A stretch of DNA of 64,000 nt from assembly GCA_028571685.1 (NCBI GenBank), contig CM053141.1:137234833-137298832 (forward strand), given 5' to 3'. This document shows positions 1 through 11,457 of the stretch, in pieces. How positions within the stretch are numbered: the first letter of the stretch is position 1; each line of letters begins with the position of its first letter. Under the pieces are notes generated by a model. It made no database searches. It worked only from the letters and a program-made list of their open reading frames with translations, and had not been told where the DNA came from. The stretch is from Heterohyrax brucei. Lineage: Eukaryota > Chordata > Mammalia > Hyracoidea > Procaviidae. A program made the translations under genes and the position numbers.

Positions 1-1035
1 ACCAGGCTGAAAACTGAATGGAACAAAGAGACACAAACACCCAGAGCAAGTAAGCCTGTTGGGCTGTGTGTGTACACACACTTAATTCTTACATATAATG
101 CCAGCAACATTAATCATGTCTGTAAAATGATATACAAAACGACAGCTCTCACTCCTCAGTCCACTGTACAAGAAAGCTGTTTCTGGCCATAAGTCGCCTC
201 TATGAGCAAACCACTGACAGGCAGTGGTCCTTTTGTCAGGTTCTGACAAGTGAATCAATAAAAAGACACAGCAAAAGTTCAATCAGAACAGACACCGCTA
301 ATACGGCTGGCCTTTTGGGACCCACAGAAGTGTGGAACTGCTTTTCCATGTTAATTTCTCTTTCCTACCCCTTGGGGTTATCACCTTCTCTGGCCCCTGT
401 TAATTAAAAACTGCCTCCTGCTCAAGTTTCTTGGCAGGTATTTCCCTTGTGTCAGCCTATTCTGCTGACTGTTAAAGGAGAAATGGAGGAAAAGAATGTT
501 CAGCAGCTAAGAATGTCGTAACGGTAGAACTTTGCTCCTGTCCTTCAAAGACTGTATAAAATCAAATAGTTTGGTTGGTTGTTCCCCATGAGAATCTCTT
601 TTGCTATAATTGTGAACCTACAAAAAACAAAAACTAAAAACACAAACAATGATAGCACTGTATCAAAGATAAAGAGTGAAATTTGTTGAGCTAGGTAGGC
701 AAATCAGTAGATACACAGTCTTGGCACGCTATTTTTTGAGGGTGGTGTTATTTTGGAATTTCTGATATCAGGGAATTCTAACCACATATACATTGCTATG
801 TGTTAATTTAGACTAGCATCCAGTTATTGCATTTTGTCTTTTCCCACAGCAGAGAAATTTTTTCTCTCACCTATTGGCTAATCTCCCGTCAGTATCAGGA
901 TTGACTTTAAGGGCCAGTTGACTTTGGGTCTGTCCTTTTAAGATGAAAGATTTTGACTTAAAAATGGTAACTAGGTAATTTCAGTCATATTAATGACAAA
1001 CTTAAATTACCTGTATAGCTTGGTGTTGAGACTAT
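1..1035. other. Unique-looking intergenic sequence
   Basis: I see no gene and no repeat I can name here. The open frame at 82-282 on the minus strand (66 codons) has no recognisable motif and is no longer than chance would give. Confidence 0.5.
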
Positions 1036-1387
1036 TCCAAATCAAGTTATTTGATTAAATAAGCTTTTATTTATTTTATACTAACAACATGGCAGTATGT
1101 TCAAACAACATGTGAGTTCATATAATAAAAACCTAAACATCCCTGGGGTAGCCAAGACCATCCTAATTCCTGTCCCACTGTTGTCTGCTAATGAGTGTCT
1201 TTCAGCATTTTTCACTTATTTACATGAACATATAAAAACATAAATTGTTTTGTTACTTATTGTATTATTAAATCATTAATGTACATATTTTCTATTATTT
1301 TCCACTTAATATTGTGTCTGCCAGTTGTTTCCATGTAGATTTAGCTTATTCTATTTAACCACTAAAAAAAATTCAGTAGTAACAAAA

Positions 1388-1540
1388 GGAACCCTGGTTG
1401 CAAAGTGGCTAAATGTTTGGCTGCTAACCTAGAGGTCAGTAGTTCAAATCCACCAGCTGGTCCTTGGAAACTCTGTGGGGTAGTTCTACCTGATCATCTA
1501 GGGTCATTATAGAGTTGGAACTGACTTGACAGTAATGGAT
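1388..1540 (+). mobile_element. AfroSINE, short type
   Basis: Starts 'ggaaccctggttgcaaagtg', has the internal block 'ggctgctaacctagaggtca' and ends with a diverged 'gagttggaactgacttgac' tail. It lies tail-to-head with the next SINE, and both are preceded by 'acaaaag'. Confidence 0.88.
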
Positions 1541-1559
1541 TTTTTTTTAATTTACAAAA

Positions 1560-1755
1560 GGACCCCTTGTGGCACAGTAGTTAAACACTCAGCTGATAGT
1601 GGAAAAGTTGATGGTTCAAACCCACCAACTGCTCCATATGTGGCAGTTAGCTTCTGTAAAAGTTATAGCCTTGGAGTCCCCTGTGGGGTAGCTCTGCTCT
1701 GTCCTTTAGGGTCACTACTAGTTGGAATTGACTCAACTAAAATGGGTTTTAGTTA
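1560..1755 (+). mobile_element. AfroSINE, long type with extra central block
   Basis: Starts 'gaccccttgtggcacagtag'. Unlike the short type it has an additional 'cttctgtaaaagttatagcc' segment between the promoter half and the tail half; the same block is seen at 46057 and, reversed, at 34198. It is nested in an old L1. Confidence 0.88.
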
Positions 1756-2060
1756 TTCACAAAAATTCATAAGAATTCATTTACTGTACCTGTAAAGCTT
1801 CCTTTTATTTTTCATATTACAAAGACTACTTCAATAAAATATTTATCCATATCTCTTTATATACAATTCCAAGTATTTTTTCCAAGGATGAAATTGCTAG
1901 GCAGAACTGTACCTATTTAACATTTGGTTAATACTGTAAAATTGTTCTCAAGAATGGCTTTATCAATTCCACTTCAAATAACAGTATACGAAATCACTCA
2001 TGACCTCATACCTTTTCCAGAGCTGCATTATTATCATATCATTCTTTGTAATAGCTTGTT

Positions 2061-2699
2061 TGTTGTAATTTACAGGACTTTACTTAGGACTTATTCTATG
2101 TAACCTCAGGGATGTAATCTCAGCCTGTATAAATCTATGCCACACATATAATCTTCTATTTTGCTATTGATATTCAGAATTAAACTCACTGTTGATCCTG
2201 ACCAACACAAGCATTTAGCAAGCCATAACTTCCTGCTGCTCCAGTCTTCCTTATAATCAACTTCTGTTCTAGAATTATCTTGTATTTTCATCCCAGGTGG
2301 TTATCAGATTTCCATTAGTTATCAATATTTATTTACATACATTCATATTTTTTAAATTTGTCACTCTATTCTGTGGTTACTTTTGTTGAATTATTGTTTT
2401 CATTGCTTTGTTAAATTTTTGGTTACAGTATCTTTGATAATGTTTCCTGGGGAGGGACTATAAATAGTAAACTTATTGAGTCACTGAAAATCCGAAAAGA
2501 AACTCTACTCTCACAATTAAATGTTTATTAGAGTAAGTATAGAGCACTGACTAGCCCTGTATTTCTCAAATTTATTTTATGTTACTCATTTTCTATTATA
2601 TAACATTGTAGAAGTACTTGATGTCCCATGATTCCTCTTTGTCAATAAACTTTATTTTCCTTTGATGTTTTTCTGAAAGCCTTTAGGATTCTCTGTTGG
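2061..2699. other. Sequence without recognised features
   Basis: AT-rich sequence between an old L1 end and the mariner remnant. No gene or named repeat is visible. Confidence 0.4.
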
Positions 2700-3250
2700 A
2701 ATGCCAATTAAGTTTGTGAACGCATCCTAGAAAAAGTGCTGCATACTTAATTGCTAAATATCTCTGCAGCCACCTTCGAAGTATTCCCCTTGGGAAGCAA
2801 TACACTGGCATCAGCATCTAGACCTTTCAAAGCAAATTTGGAACTCTTTTTCTGAAATGGCCATCAGAGCTGTCATTGTATTACCACTGATATCTTGAAT
2901 GTCATCAAAATGCCTTCCTTTTGACATTTCCTTTATCTTTGGGTAAAGACAAATGTCACTAGGGGCCAGATCACGTGAGTAGAGAGGGTGTTCCAACACA
3001 GTTATTTGTTCACTGGCTAAAAACTCCCTCACAGACAACTGTACAATTAAGTTCACCAACTTGACAACTTGCCAGCATGTGCAATGGCCAGAAAGAATTC
3101 CAAAATTCCTCTGAAGTGTGGACTAGGTGCTGGCATCAGTGCCTAACTTCCCAAGAGGAGTACTTCAAAGGCGACCATAGTGATAGTCAGCAGTCAGGTA
3201 TGTAGTACTTAGAACAATTAAGTTTATGGACTTAATTGTCAAACCTCCTA
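2700..3250 (-). mobile_element. Mariner remnant with inverted arms
   Basis: Both ends carry the mariner-like terminal motif: 'caattaagtttgtgaac' near 2706 and 'acttaattgtcaaacct' ending near 3246. The minus strand from 3059 to 2811 encodes 82 residues of the transposase C-terminal half, including YSRDLAPSD (family usual YSPDLAPSD, whose last Asp is the third catalytic residue). It runs on to a block reading roughly CIASQGEYFEG. The plus strand from about 3092 to 3175 carries a second, inverted copy of that last part. The element therefore has two transposase 3' ends facing outward and no 5' half. At about 550 bp against roughly 1.3 kb for whole mariners it cannot encode a transposase. Confidence 0.75.
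2811..3059 (-). pseudogene. Mariner transposase C-terminal fragment
   Basis: This 82-codon open frame on the minus strand matches the downstream part of mariner transposases, enzymes that cut and paste their own DNA. Residues around 26-34 (YSRDLAPSD) hold the third catalytic aspartate; then come LYPKIK and GRHFDDIQDI, typical of the family (usually FPKLK and GRRFDDIEEI). The N-terminal DNA-binding domain and the first two catalytic aspartates are absent from this frame. It is a fossil inside a deleted, partly inverted element and is not expected to be made. Confidence 0.75.
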
Positions 3251-3669
3251 TATGTGGAGTTCTAGGATGTGTCTGGGTTTTGTTCTTTTATGCATTTTGC
3301 TTTCACACCCAGGGAGTCTGTTCAATGGAAGCCACAAGTCTTTCTTTATTATATACACATAAAAATGTGTTTGTGGGGGCAGGGTATATAACTTTGAATA
3401 TTTTTCTTTATCAACATACTGTTTTCTTATCTTAGAACTTCTATTACAAGGATTCTAGCTCTTACAGTTTCCATCTTTTTGTCTGCTGGTGTATGTTTTG
3501 GGAGATTTCTTTGACTTTCTAGTTTATTAGTATAGTTTTTAGTGATATCAAATATTTTATTTAGTCTCATTGGGTTATATTCAGAATCATGCTGGTTTTC
3601 TTAGAGTTCTTGCTATTCTTTAACTTTCTCTTTCACTAATTCTTGTTCTTGTTTTCTAATGTGTATCCT
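3251..3669. other. Sequence without recognised features
   Basis: T-rich on the plus strand. The 69-codon frame at 3226-3435 shows no family motif. Possibly antisense of an old L1, but too diverged to say. Confidence 0.35.
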
Positions 3670-3729
3670 CGAGGGTTACTATGAGTCAGAATCAACTTGA
3701 TAGCTATGGGTTTGGTTTGGTTTGGTTTA
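3670..3729 (+). mobile_element. AfroSINE, 5'-truncated tail only
   Basis: About 60 bp: 'gagggttactatgagtcaga', a diverged 'atcaacttga', then a (GGTTT)n-like tail. Strong 5' truncation with a short tandem 3' tail fits RTE-type retroposition. Confidence 0.8.
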
Positions 3730-5880
3730 TTATCTTTTTGAAGTTTTTTGAGTAACATTGTTAGAACTTCCAAAAATTTTGTTTCTTGAATTATATCTCT
3801 TTTCTCCTATGTAACATAATCTTATTGTTTATCTTGGTAGGTCTCTTCTGTGCTGTTGATTTTCCTCAGACAACTTGATTGTACTTTCCTATTGTGTAAG
3901 AAGTATAAGTCTGCTTATACACACAGCTGGAATGGATTTTCTCTGCAGTTGTGTAAGGTGTGTTTCTCTAGCTTGCCTGGGTTATCAGCAGAATGGCTGC
4001 TTGCAAAAGTTTTAAAAGTTGCGTGCCTTACCGATTACTAGAATTAACTTCAAAGTTTAGATACCTAAATTAAGCAAATAGTTTTTCTCCCCAATAGCTG
4101 AAAAGAGAAGAGTTTTCCTCTAGAAGCGGAGAAATTTAGGGCTTTTTGCCTTTGAAAAGAATTGCCTGGCTTTTTTCCCCTCAGGCCTATATTGATGTTC
4201 CTGAGTTACCTCAGACTTTTCTTGGCTGCCCTTTCAGCTTTTGGCCTGGTACAGGAACTGGCCCCAAGGGGTGGGCGTCACATCTTCCACTGTGAGGTTC
4301 TCAAATTTCAGCCTTGAGTCAAATGTCCAAAGTAGGTTTGAAGATACAGCTTGGGCATAATTTTCCCCAATGCTTTTGAATACATTTAAATAATTTATTA
4401 TTCTGACAGTTGTTCTAGAGTGATCTAGAGAAAACAACTCTGAGAACCTTTAAGCAACAAATGAATTTGAATGAAGTAAGAGAATGTAGCTGTAAAGATC
4501 TAAAGGAAGAGTAACACTGGCAAAGGGAATGGCTTGTAGAGGACCAGAGACGGGAATGAGCTTACCACGTCTAAGGAAGAGCAAGAAAAGTATGTGGCTT
4601 GACTAGACCTGAGAGAGCAGTAACAGATCAGGTTACACAGAGATCATTAGCAGCCAAATCATGTAGAGATGAAAATAAATTGAGTAGTGGGAAAGCATCT
4701 CTGGTTGCACACAATTCTGACTTTCACAGCCTCTAGAGAGGCAGCTTGTCACTGCCTTTAGCTACTGGAGTATCTCAGCCTAGACAAGACTCGGCGACAA
4801 ACTCCAACACCAGCTCTCCCTGCACTGTTAATCTTCTAGACTAGGACTTGCCCTCCTGTGTCCTCCTGCCCTCAGCTCTGGGAACCTTGTCAAATCTTAG
4901 GAAACAGCTAGACATTTGTTTCTGCTTTCTGTCTGATAGCCGTGGGTGGTTTCTCTTATTTCATTTATATCCCAGTGAAGGAAAGTAAAATTTAGTGGTC
5001 ATCTCATGTCTTCTTGGACTAGAAGCCCTTGCTCCTTTCTTAAAGCCTCCTTAAGTGCTGGCTGGGCACTATGTGAGTTTGAATCCTACCAGGGATACGA
5101 TTAGAAAGCCCAATATGAGTCCTTTCTGCCCTTAGAGTTTCAAACACAGTGGAGATAATTGCTTTTACTCAAATCACCCTCTTCCCTGCTGCCAAAATTA
5201 CAAGCCAAAGAGGGGAAAGTTGGGATCTTTTGAAAGTTCTCAGATTTGTATGATCCCATTGCTCTTCCCTATAATGCTTTATCCTAATACCTAATCTAAA
5301 TCTTATCTCATTCTAGAGGGTAAACAAATGGAATGTTCTTATGTCATTTTAACTTTGTGATTAGGTTTTATAAACTCTGTGCTCATGGAACACCAGATTT
5401 TTGCTCTTGTTAAGCATGTGTGTTTCGTATAATCCAAAACTTTTTTTTTTTCCTCCAAATTCTTGGCTTTTTTAACTGCTGAAAAAATGCAGACTTTAAG
5501 ACTTTTGTTTGTTTGTTTTCTCCAGCTATATTTGAAAAAAAAGAAAAGAAGGAAGGAAGGAAGGAAGGAATCTTTCCTAAAATTAAAAGCTGGCTAATGG
5601 TAGATTTGCTTTCAGCTATGCCAGTTCTTTGCCTAAAAAAACAATCAGTATGCAGAGTGTAGTCTCCCTTGGGAAGAAGACATGGAAAAATTAAACACAT
5701 AACTTAACCTAAACCTTAGCCAGCTGCATATGTAAACTATCAGTGAGTGTTTGCTCCCTTAAATGGATAGAAAGATTGGCAGACTGATATACGAGTAGAG
5801 TGATAGTTTAACATGTAGATAGATAAATACAGAAATATAGGTAGCCAGATAATAACTGAAATGGCGAAGTGAAGAAGGGA
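3730..5880. other. Mostly unique sequence; weak L2-like segment
   Basis: No exon recognised. About 4470-4700 resembles antisense L2 ('gaggccagtgtggctgga'-like pattern, very diverged). The 96-codon minus-strand frame at 5410-5700 spans simple repeats and shows no domain. Confidence 0.4.
5551..5570 (+). repeat. (GGAA)n microsatellite
   Basis: Five perfect GGAA units preceded by A/G-rich sequence. Confidence 0.95.
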
Positions 5881-5887
5881 AGAAAAT

Positions 5888-6012
5888 TCACTTTTTATTT
5901 CAACGTTTAATCCCCTCAATGATCCTTGTGAATAGTTATCATTATACTTATGTCACGTTCAAAACTGAGGTTCAGAGATATTAAACACCTTGCTCAAAGT
6001 CAGTCGAAAGCC
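5888..6012 (+). repeat. MIR fragment (3' half)
   Basis: Reads like the MIR core and tail: 'aaaactgaggttcagagata', then 'taaacaccttgctcaaagtc'. An ancient SINE shared by all mammals. Confidence 0.6.
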
Positions 6013-6390
6013 ACTTTTTTTTTGTTTGCCACATCATGATATGCATCAAATTAAACCATGTTTATTGAACACTTCAACTATTGAGGAAATTTAAAAACAG
6101 ATAAGTGTTTCCTTTTTCCTTTACAAAATTTACCAACAGAAAGTTATCTGTGAATATTATTAAATATTTGCCTATTGATATTAGCTAAACTTGGACATTT
6201 GGTCTCGATATACATAAATCTTCATCACTATTTTTTTGGTTGTTTTATGACTCAGTAGGCAAAAATATCCATAATTAATTAGAGATCTCTCACATAGACT
6301 TTTCCATAGCACTTAACCTGTGTCAACGTGATGCCTTATTGGATACAGACGTGACCATGGGGGTGGTATTAGTGGCCAAGCAAGTTGGTG
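6013..6390. other. Sequence without recognised features
   Basis: AT-rich; no gene or named repeat seen. Confidence 0.35.
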
Positions 6391-7158
6391 CTCAGCACAT
6401 AAATTGAAAGGGCACAGTGAAAGGATACAACTCTGACACACACCTTTCCCGACTTTAAACCATACAATGTCCCATTGGTCTGTTCACATGACTACCTCTT
6501 GATCTATATACACAATCCTTAAGAGCACAATTAGGTGTTCTGGAACTCCCATTCTCCACAACATTAGCCATAATTTAGTATAATCCACACTGTTGAATGC
6601 CTTTGCATAGTCAATGAAACACAAGTAAACATCTTGCTTTCAGCCAAGACCCATCTGACATCAGCGATGACATCCCTGGTTCCCTGTCCTCTTCTGAATA
6701 TGGCTTGAATTTCTGGCAGTTCCTTGTCAGTATACTGTTGTAATCACTTTTGAATGATCTTGAGCAAAATTTTACTTGCATGTGATATCAATGATTTGGT
6801 TCAGTAATTTCCACATTCAGTTGGATCACATTTCTTTGGAATGGGCATAAATATGGATCTCTTCCAGTCAGTTGGCCAGATAGCTGTCCTCCAAATTTCT
6901 CAGCATAGAGAAGTGAGCACTTCCAGTGCTGCATCTATTTATTGAAATATCTCAATTCATATTCCATCAATTCCTAGAGCCTTGTTTTTTCTTTGCCAAT
7001 GCTTTCAGTGCAGCTTTGACGTCTTCCTTCAGTACCATTGGTTCCTGATCATATGCTACCTCTTCAAATGGCTAAACATCAGCTAGTGCCTTCTTGTATA
7101 ATGACTCTATGTATTCCTCCCATCTTCTTTTGATGCTCCCTGAGTCGTTCAATATGAG
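6391..7158 (-). mobile_element. RTE/BovB-type LINE fragment
   Basis: Antisense of an RTE reverse-transcriptase region. Read on the minus strand it contains segments equivalent to 'gccaagacccatctgacatc' and the coding pattern LPEIQA..RRG, then an upstream part near 6840-7050. It overlaps in content with the copy at 7708-8460, so the two are separate insertions. No long open frame remains. Confidence 0.8.
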
Positions 7159-7159
7159 T

Positions 7160-7300
7160 CGTTTAATAATAGCTACTATAGAAGGTGGTATTATGACAAC
7201 AGTTTACAGATAGGGAAACTAAAGCTCAGAATACTGCATGATTTTCCTCACGATAGTCCAGGTATTTACTGAGAGATCTGACACCTTGGCCCCAAATATT
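7160..7300 (+). repeat. MIR fragment
   Basis: Contains 'acagatagggaaactaaagc' and the following 'cagaatactgcatgattttcc', matching the MIR 3' half, diverged. Confidence 0.5.
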
Positions 7301-7707
7301 CTACTGAAAATCTAAACTATTATTTAATGCACTACAAATTGCTACAAGAATATTAATATATAAGGTGTTATATTTCTATGCTGAGAAATCTGATGATATA
7401 TTTCAGACTGTCTCAACCCACTATCTGTAAACTCTACCTATGAAACTTGTGCTAGGTTATCTTCTTTAAAGCATTCTGTCTTCAAGAAACACTTTACAAT
7501 GCATTTAATCATACATTCATGATCATGTGATACTTTACAAGTTAAAAAAGAACATCATTGATTTCAATATACCAACAAATTACTGGACTCATCATACATA
7601 TGTCTTTGGATTTCAACCTGTTGAAGATCGTTTATACACGTCATTGAGTTCTTGTGGACTCTTTGGTATTCATGTGCTGTTAAAAGTTTATATACTGAGT
7701 GACTCCT
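7301..7707. other. Sequence without recognised features
   Basis: No gene or named repeat seen. Frames at 7527-7814 and 7787-8002 run into the RTE copy and are chance frames. Confidence 0.35.
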
Positions 7708-8460
7708 TGTTGTCATTAAGCGCTACCCAGTTGGTTCTGATGCATAGTGATCACATGTACAACAAAACAACATACTGCCCGGTCCTGTGGAATCCTCACA
7801 ATCATTGTATTTAAACCCATTGTTCCAGCCACTGTGTCAATCCATTTCTTTGATGGCCCCCTGCCACACCAAGCATGATGTCCTTCCCCATTCCATCCTC
7901 ATAATAAGTCTACAGCAGGTGAGAAAAAGTCTCATAATCCTCGATTTTAAGAAGCATTTTGACTGTACTTCTTACAAAACATATATTTACATATACTTCT
8001 GAAAGTCCATGGAATGTCCAATATTTTTTGCAAACACCATAATCCCAAGGCATCAATTCTTCTTTGTTCTTCTTTATTAATGGTCCTGTTTTTGCATGAA
8101 GATAAGGTGATCAAAAATGCCAGGGCTTGGTTCAGTTCTCCTTACTTTCAGCAAGCAATGTTGTGTCATTTTTATAATGCAGGTAGTTACTGAGTCTTTC
8201 TATAGTCCTGATATCTTGTTCTTCTTCACATAGTCCAGCTTTTCAGATTATTTGCTTAGAATACAGAATGACTAAGTATAGTGAAAGGATACAACCCTGA
8301 TGCACACCTCTTTTGATTGCAAAACATATGGCATCCCCTTGTTCTGTTGGAATGATATTCTCTTAGTCCATATACAGCTGCCTCACGAGCACAAGTAAAT
8401 GTTCTGGAATCCCCATTCTTCACAGTGTTAGCCATAATTTGTCATAATCTACACAGCTAA
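7708..8460 (-). mobile_element. RTE/BovB-type LINE 3' portion
   Basis: Begins with the element's 3' end ('acccagttggttctgatgca', homologous to the AfroSINE tail) and runs inward. It holds 'ccaagcatgatgtccttccc', then 'cagcaagcaatgttgtgtca' and a part near 8270-8460 that matches 6391-6600 of the neighbouring copy. Confidence 0.8.
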
Positions 8461-8507
8461 ACAGTAATTTTTTTTCTGAAGATAATTAAAAAAAATATCA
8501 CAGCAGT

Positions 8508-8612
8508 GCATAGGCAGGGAACCGCCAGAATTTCAACCCGGATTCAGAAGAGGTCTTAAAATAAGGCATATTATCGTTGATGTCAGATGGATCTTGGCTG
8601 AAAACAATGAAG
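8508..8612 (+). mobile_element. RTE/BovB-type LINE fragment, sense
   Basis: About 100 bp of the reverse-transcriptase region on the plus strand: 'gaagaggtcttaaaataagg', then 'gatgtcagatggatcttggc', corresponding to the protein pattern RRG..DIIADVRWILAE. Opposite in direction to its neighbours. Confidence 0.7.
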
Positions 8613-8834
8613 GATTCATTACTTTTCTTTTACCACAGTCTATACATTTAGTTAACCAATCACTCAACAACAACAACAACAAAAAACCCATGATTTTCTC
8701 AGTAATAATATATTACCCTAAATGTTTACTGCTGCTGTTGTTCAGTGCTGTCCAGGGAGTTCTGACTCACAGAGACCTTATGTACAGGAGTAGGAAACAC
8801 TTCCTGGACCTGGACCATCCTCACAATTATTGCT

Positions 8835-8991
8835 AAGGAAACCCTGGTGGTTTAATGAGTAAGTGCTCTGTCTGCTAACCAAAAGGTCAGCAGTTCAAAT
8901 CTGCCAGGAGCTCCGGGGAAACTCTATGGGGCAGTTCTATTCTGACCTACAGGGTCGCTGTGAGTCGGAACTAAGTCAGCATTAGTGGGTT
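8835..8991 (+). mobile_element. AfroSINE, short type
   Basis: Nearly complete: 'gaaaccctggtggtttaatg', 'gctaaccaaaaggtcagcag', 'gggtcgctgtgagtcggaac'. Nested in an RTE 3' end. Confidence 0.92.
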
Positions 8992-9221
8992 GAGCCCTTA
9001 GTGCAGCCACTGGACCAATTCATCTCATTTGGGGTTTTCTTCCTCTTTTTCACTGACCATCTATTTGTCAAGCATGGCATCCTTCTTTAGGGACTGATTC
9101 CTCCTGATACCATGTCCTAATTATACAAAACAAGATCTCACCACCTTCCCTTCCAAGGAGTACTCTGGTTGTACTTCTTCCAAGACAGATTTGTTTGTTC
9201 CTTTGACAGTCCACGGTATAC

Positions 9222-9378
9222 CAAAACCCAGCGCCATCAAGTCAATTCTAACTCATAGCAACCTTATAGTGCAGAGGAGAACTGCCTCATAGAGTTTCCA
9301 AGGAACACCTGGCAAATTCCAGCTGCTGACCTTTTGGTTAGCAGACACAGCACTTAATCACTGTGCCACCAGAGTTTT
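9222..9378 (-). mobile_element. AfroSINE, short type, with target-site duplication
   Basis: Reverse orientation, ending 'ctgtgccaccagagttttc'. Flanked by 'cagtccacggtatacc' at about 9207-9222 and 'cagtccatggtatgcc' at about 9379-9394, a duplication of about 16 bp with two differences. Nested in RTE sequence. Confidence 0.92.
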
Positions 9379-9410
9379 CAGTCCATGGTATGCCAAGTGC
9401 TAGTCAGTAT

Positions 9411-10683
9411 TAATATTTATCAGTAATATCATAATTCAACTGTAAAGGGCTGAATTTCATACAAAAGTATGTGAAAGATTTGACCCCAAAACAAACATTT
9501 ATGTAAAATAACAACTATGAACTTGGAGTTAAAGAATAGTTATAACCATTGTATATGGATTTCAGTGTCGATTTTACTTAACTAGTATAATTTTATCTTC
9601 ACTATTATTTGATCAGGAACCACAAAAATACCTGAGTAGGACAGCAGCTATGAAAACTTCAAAAATATCTTATCCCCAATACCCTCCTTCTAATAATCAT
9701 TAACACACAATAAATGACCTTATCATACTATAAAATTCTAGAGGCCTTGCATTATGTCTATGGGTCTGAATTCATGTCCTAGATAGGTCACTCAGTGACC
9801 CTTGTTAATTATCAGCAATTCTTAAATTCAGTTAAATTTAAATAACTGTAGATCCAACAGCTAATTCAGTGTATTTTAACAAGTCACTAGTCCATTTTGT
9901 AAAATTAAGCAATCTGTTAAATGCCAGTAAATTCACACGCTCACTTATCTCGCAAATGATCTTCCAACTCTCCTCTATTGCTGGATCCCAGATAGACAGT
10001 TGATATTCAGCCCAATTGTTAATTCAGTTAGAAAGCTTCTCAGGAAACCTACCTTTCTAGAAAACTCATTTTCAAGTATACCTTGCACACGATTGTATTT
10101 AATACTTCCAGACTGGCTGGCATTAAAAATGTAATATCCCAATTTTATTAAAGAAATCATACCAAAATTTCTCTTTGTTTTAAATATAGAATTCTAATCT
10201 CCTAAATGTTTAACGAAGATGTGAAAATCAAAAGATTAAAAGGAAAGACACTCAGAAGCAACATATCAGAGAGACCAAGTCAAACCTTTGATGTTATACT
10301 TCATTTCTGCCCAAGAACAAAAAATTATTTTTGACATGAACAGGTTTATAAAAGGTTATTTTTATCAGAAAGCATCTACCAAAGGAATAGTAAAGCACAT
10401 TGTTTAACCTTTCTGTGTTTAGAATTAATATAATGCCAAATAGAAATGTGTTTTCCTTGCTCAAGTTTCGTATTTTTAGGCAGATGGAAAAACAAAATTC
10501 ATTTGTCCTCCTAAGACAACTAGCTTCTTTGTCTAATTTCCATTTGTTTCTTTGGCAGCTAAAACACCTTGAAATTACCTTCTCCAGCATGGAAGAATGA
10601 TTTTTTTTTTCCCTACTTCTAGCTGTCAAAGTGATTAGAATTTTAATTAGCAAAGTAGAGTGTGGGGAGGAAAATGACTGAAG
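9411..10683. other. Unique-looking sequence
   Basis: No gene or repeat recognised. Overlapping frames at 10294-10707 (minus, 137 codons) and 10400-10600 (plus) have no domain signature; the minus frame starts inside a CA microsatellite. Treat as non-coding. Confidence 0.45.

Positions 10684-10712
<29 letters not shown>
10684..10712 (+). repeat. (AC)n microsatellite
   Basis: About 14 uninterrupted AC units. Confidence 0.97.
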
Positions 10713-10715
<3 letters not shown>

Positions 10716-11310
10716 ATGATTCTCAGTTGAAGGAGAAACAAAGGGGCAACCAAAGCTGCCTCACAGTTTGATTACTACATCAGTGATTCCCCTTTGTCCT
10801 GGATTCTCTGTTACTTAACACACTGCTGGCCTTTAACCACATACCAGCTCTGGGCAACCAGGGCACTACTAAACATTATTCTTAGTTGTCAGTCTGAGTA
10901 AAGAAAGGCTTTTAAAGCATCCGAGCTCTGAGTAGCTCTAGCTCAATGCCACTGTCTCTGAACTTTTATAGCCTTCTCTCAGTGACCTGCTGCAGATCAC
11001 AAGCCCAACCATAACAAGCAAAATCTACCAAATATTCAGATAAATAAACCTTGGTACTTACATTGGTGAGGATGCTGGTCAAGTTTAGAGGCTTTCTTGC
11101 ATGTGGAGTGTGCAGCACAGCAGGAGTCTTTCACTGAGGAGGCTTTTAAATATGAAAAATAAAATTAGTTGTTAAATGTGCTCTTAATTGGCTCATTAGG
11201 AGTCAGAATATTTCTAAAAAGTTCTAGACAATCCAAAGTAGACTAAATTCCTATTACAATAGCTTTATCTATTTGTGTAACTGTGTATCTATATATATTA
11301 CTGCTATAGT
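10713..11310. other. Unique-looking sequence
   Basis: No gene or named repeat. GC is a little higher than its surroundings near 10740-11000. Confidence 0.4.
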
Positions 11311-11330
11311 ACACACACACACACACACAC
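11311..11330 (+). repeat. (AC)n microsatellite in a TA/CA-rich tract
   Basis: Ten AC units, flanked by ATATAT-rich sequence from 11289 to 11362. Confidence 0.95.
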
Positions 11331-11457
11331 ATGCACATATATATGTAAATTTAAATCTCTATATATTACACCAATTCAACTAAATAGGCTGGATAAGCCT
11401 TTGCTCAGGCAAAGTGTTATAGAAGTAGCTAGGGAAGGCCAAAGAAGATCCGGACCA

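Larger units (their letters stand above)
1036..2060 (+). mobile_element. Old L1 (L1M-type) 3' region, interrupted by two SINEs
   Basis: The parts near 1260-1385 and 1830-2000 read like the non-coding 3' end of ancient mammalian L1s: a segment about the width of a cap element, then 'ccaaggatgaaattgctagg' followed by a stretch ending 'attgttctcaagaatgg'. Two AfroSINEs lie between the two parts, so they are younger. The outer limits are approximate because the element is strongly diverged. Confidence 0.5.
8735..9410 (-). mobile_element. RTE/BovB-type LINE 3' end with two nested SINEs
   Basis: Segments at 8735-8834, 8992-9221 and after 9379 are consecutive parts of one RTE 3' region ('gtccagggagttctgactca', 'gcagccactggaccaattca', 'tggttgtacttcttccaaga'). 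One AfroSINE in each direction interrupts it, so the LINE is older than both. Confidence 0.8.

Noticed and set aside
8840-8900. tRNA-like A and B box sequences in the SINEs
   Set aside because: They belong to tRNA-derived AfroSINE heads. None folds as a full tRNA cloverleaf, so no tRNA gene is called.
10294-10707. 137-codon minus-strand open frame
   Set aside because: Starts in a CA microsatellite (Cys-Val run), overlaps another frame on the other strand, and shows no domain, signal or splice context.
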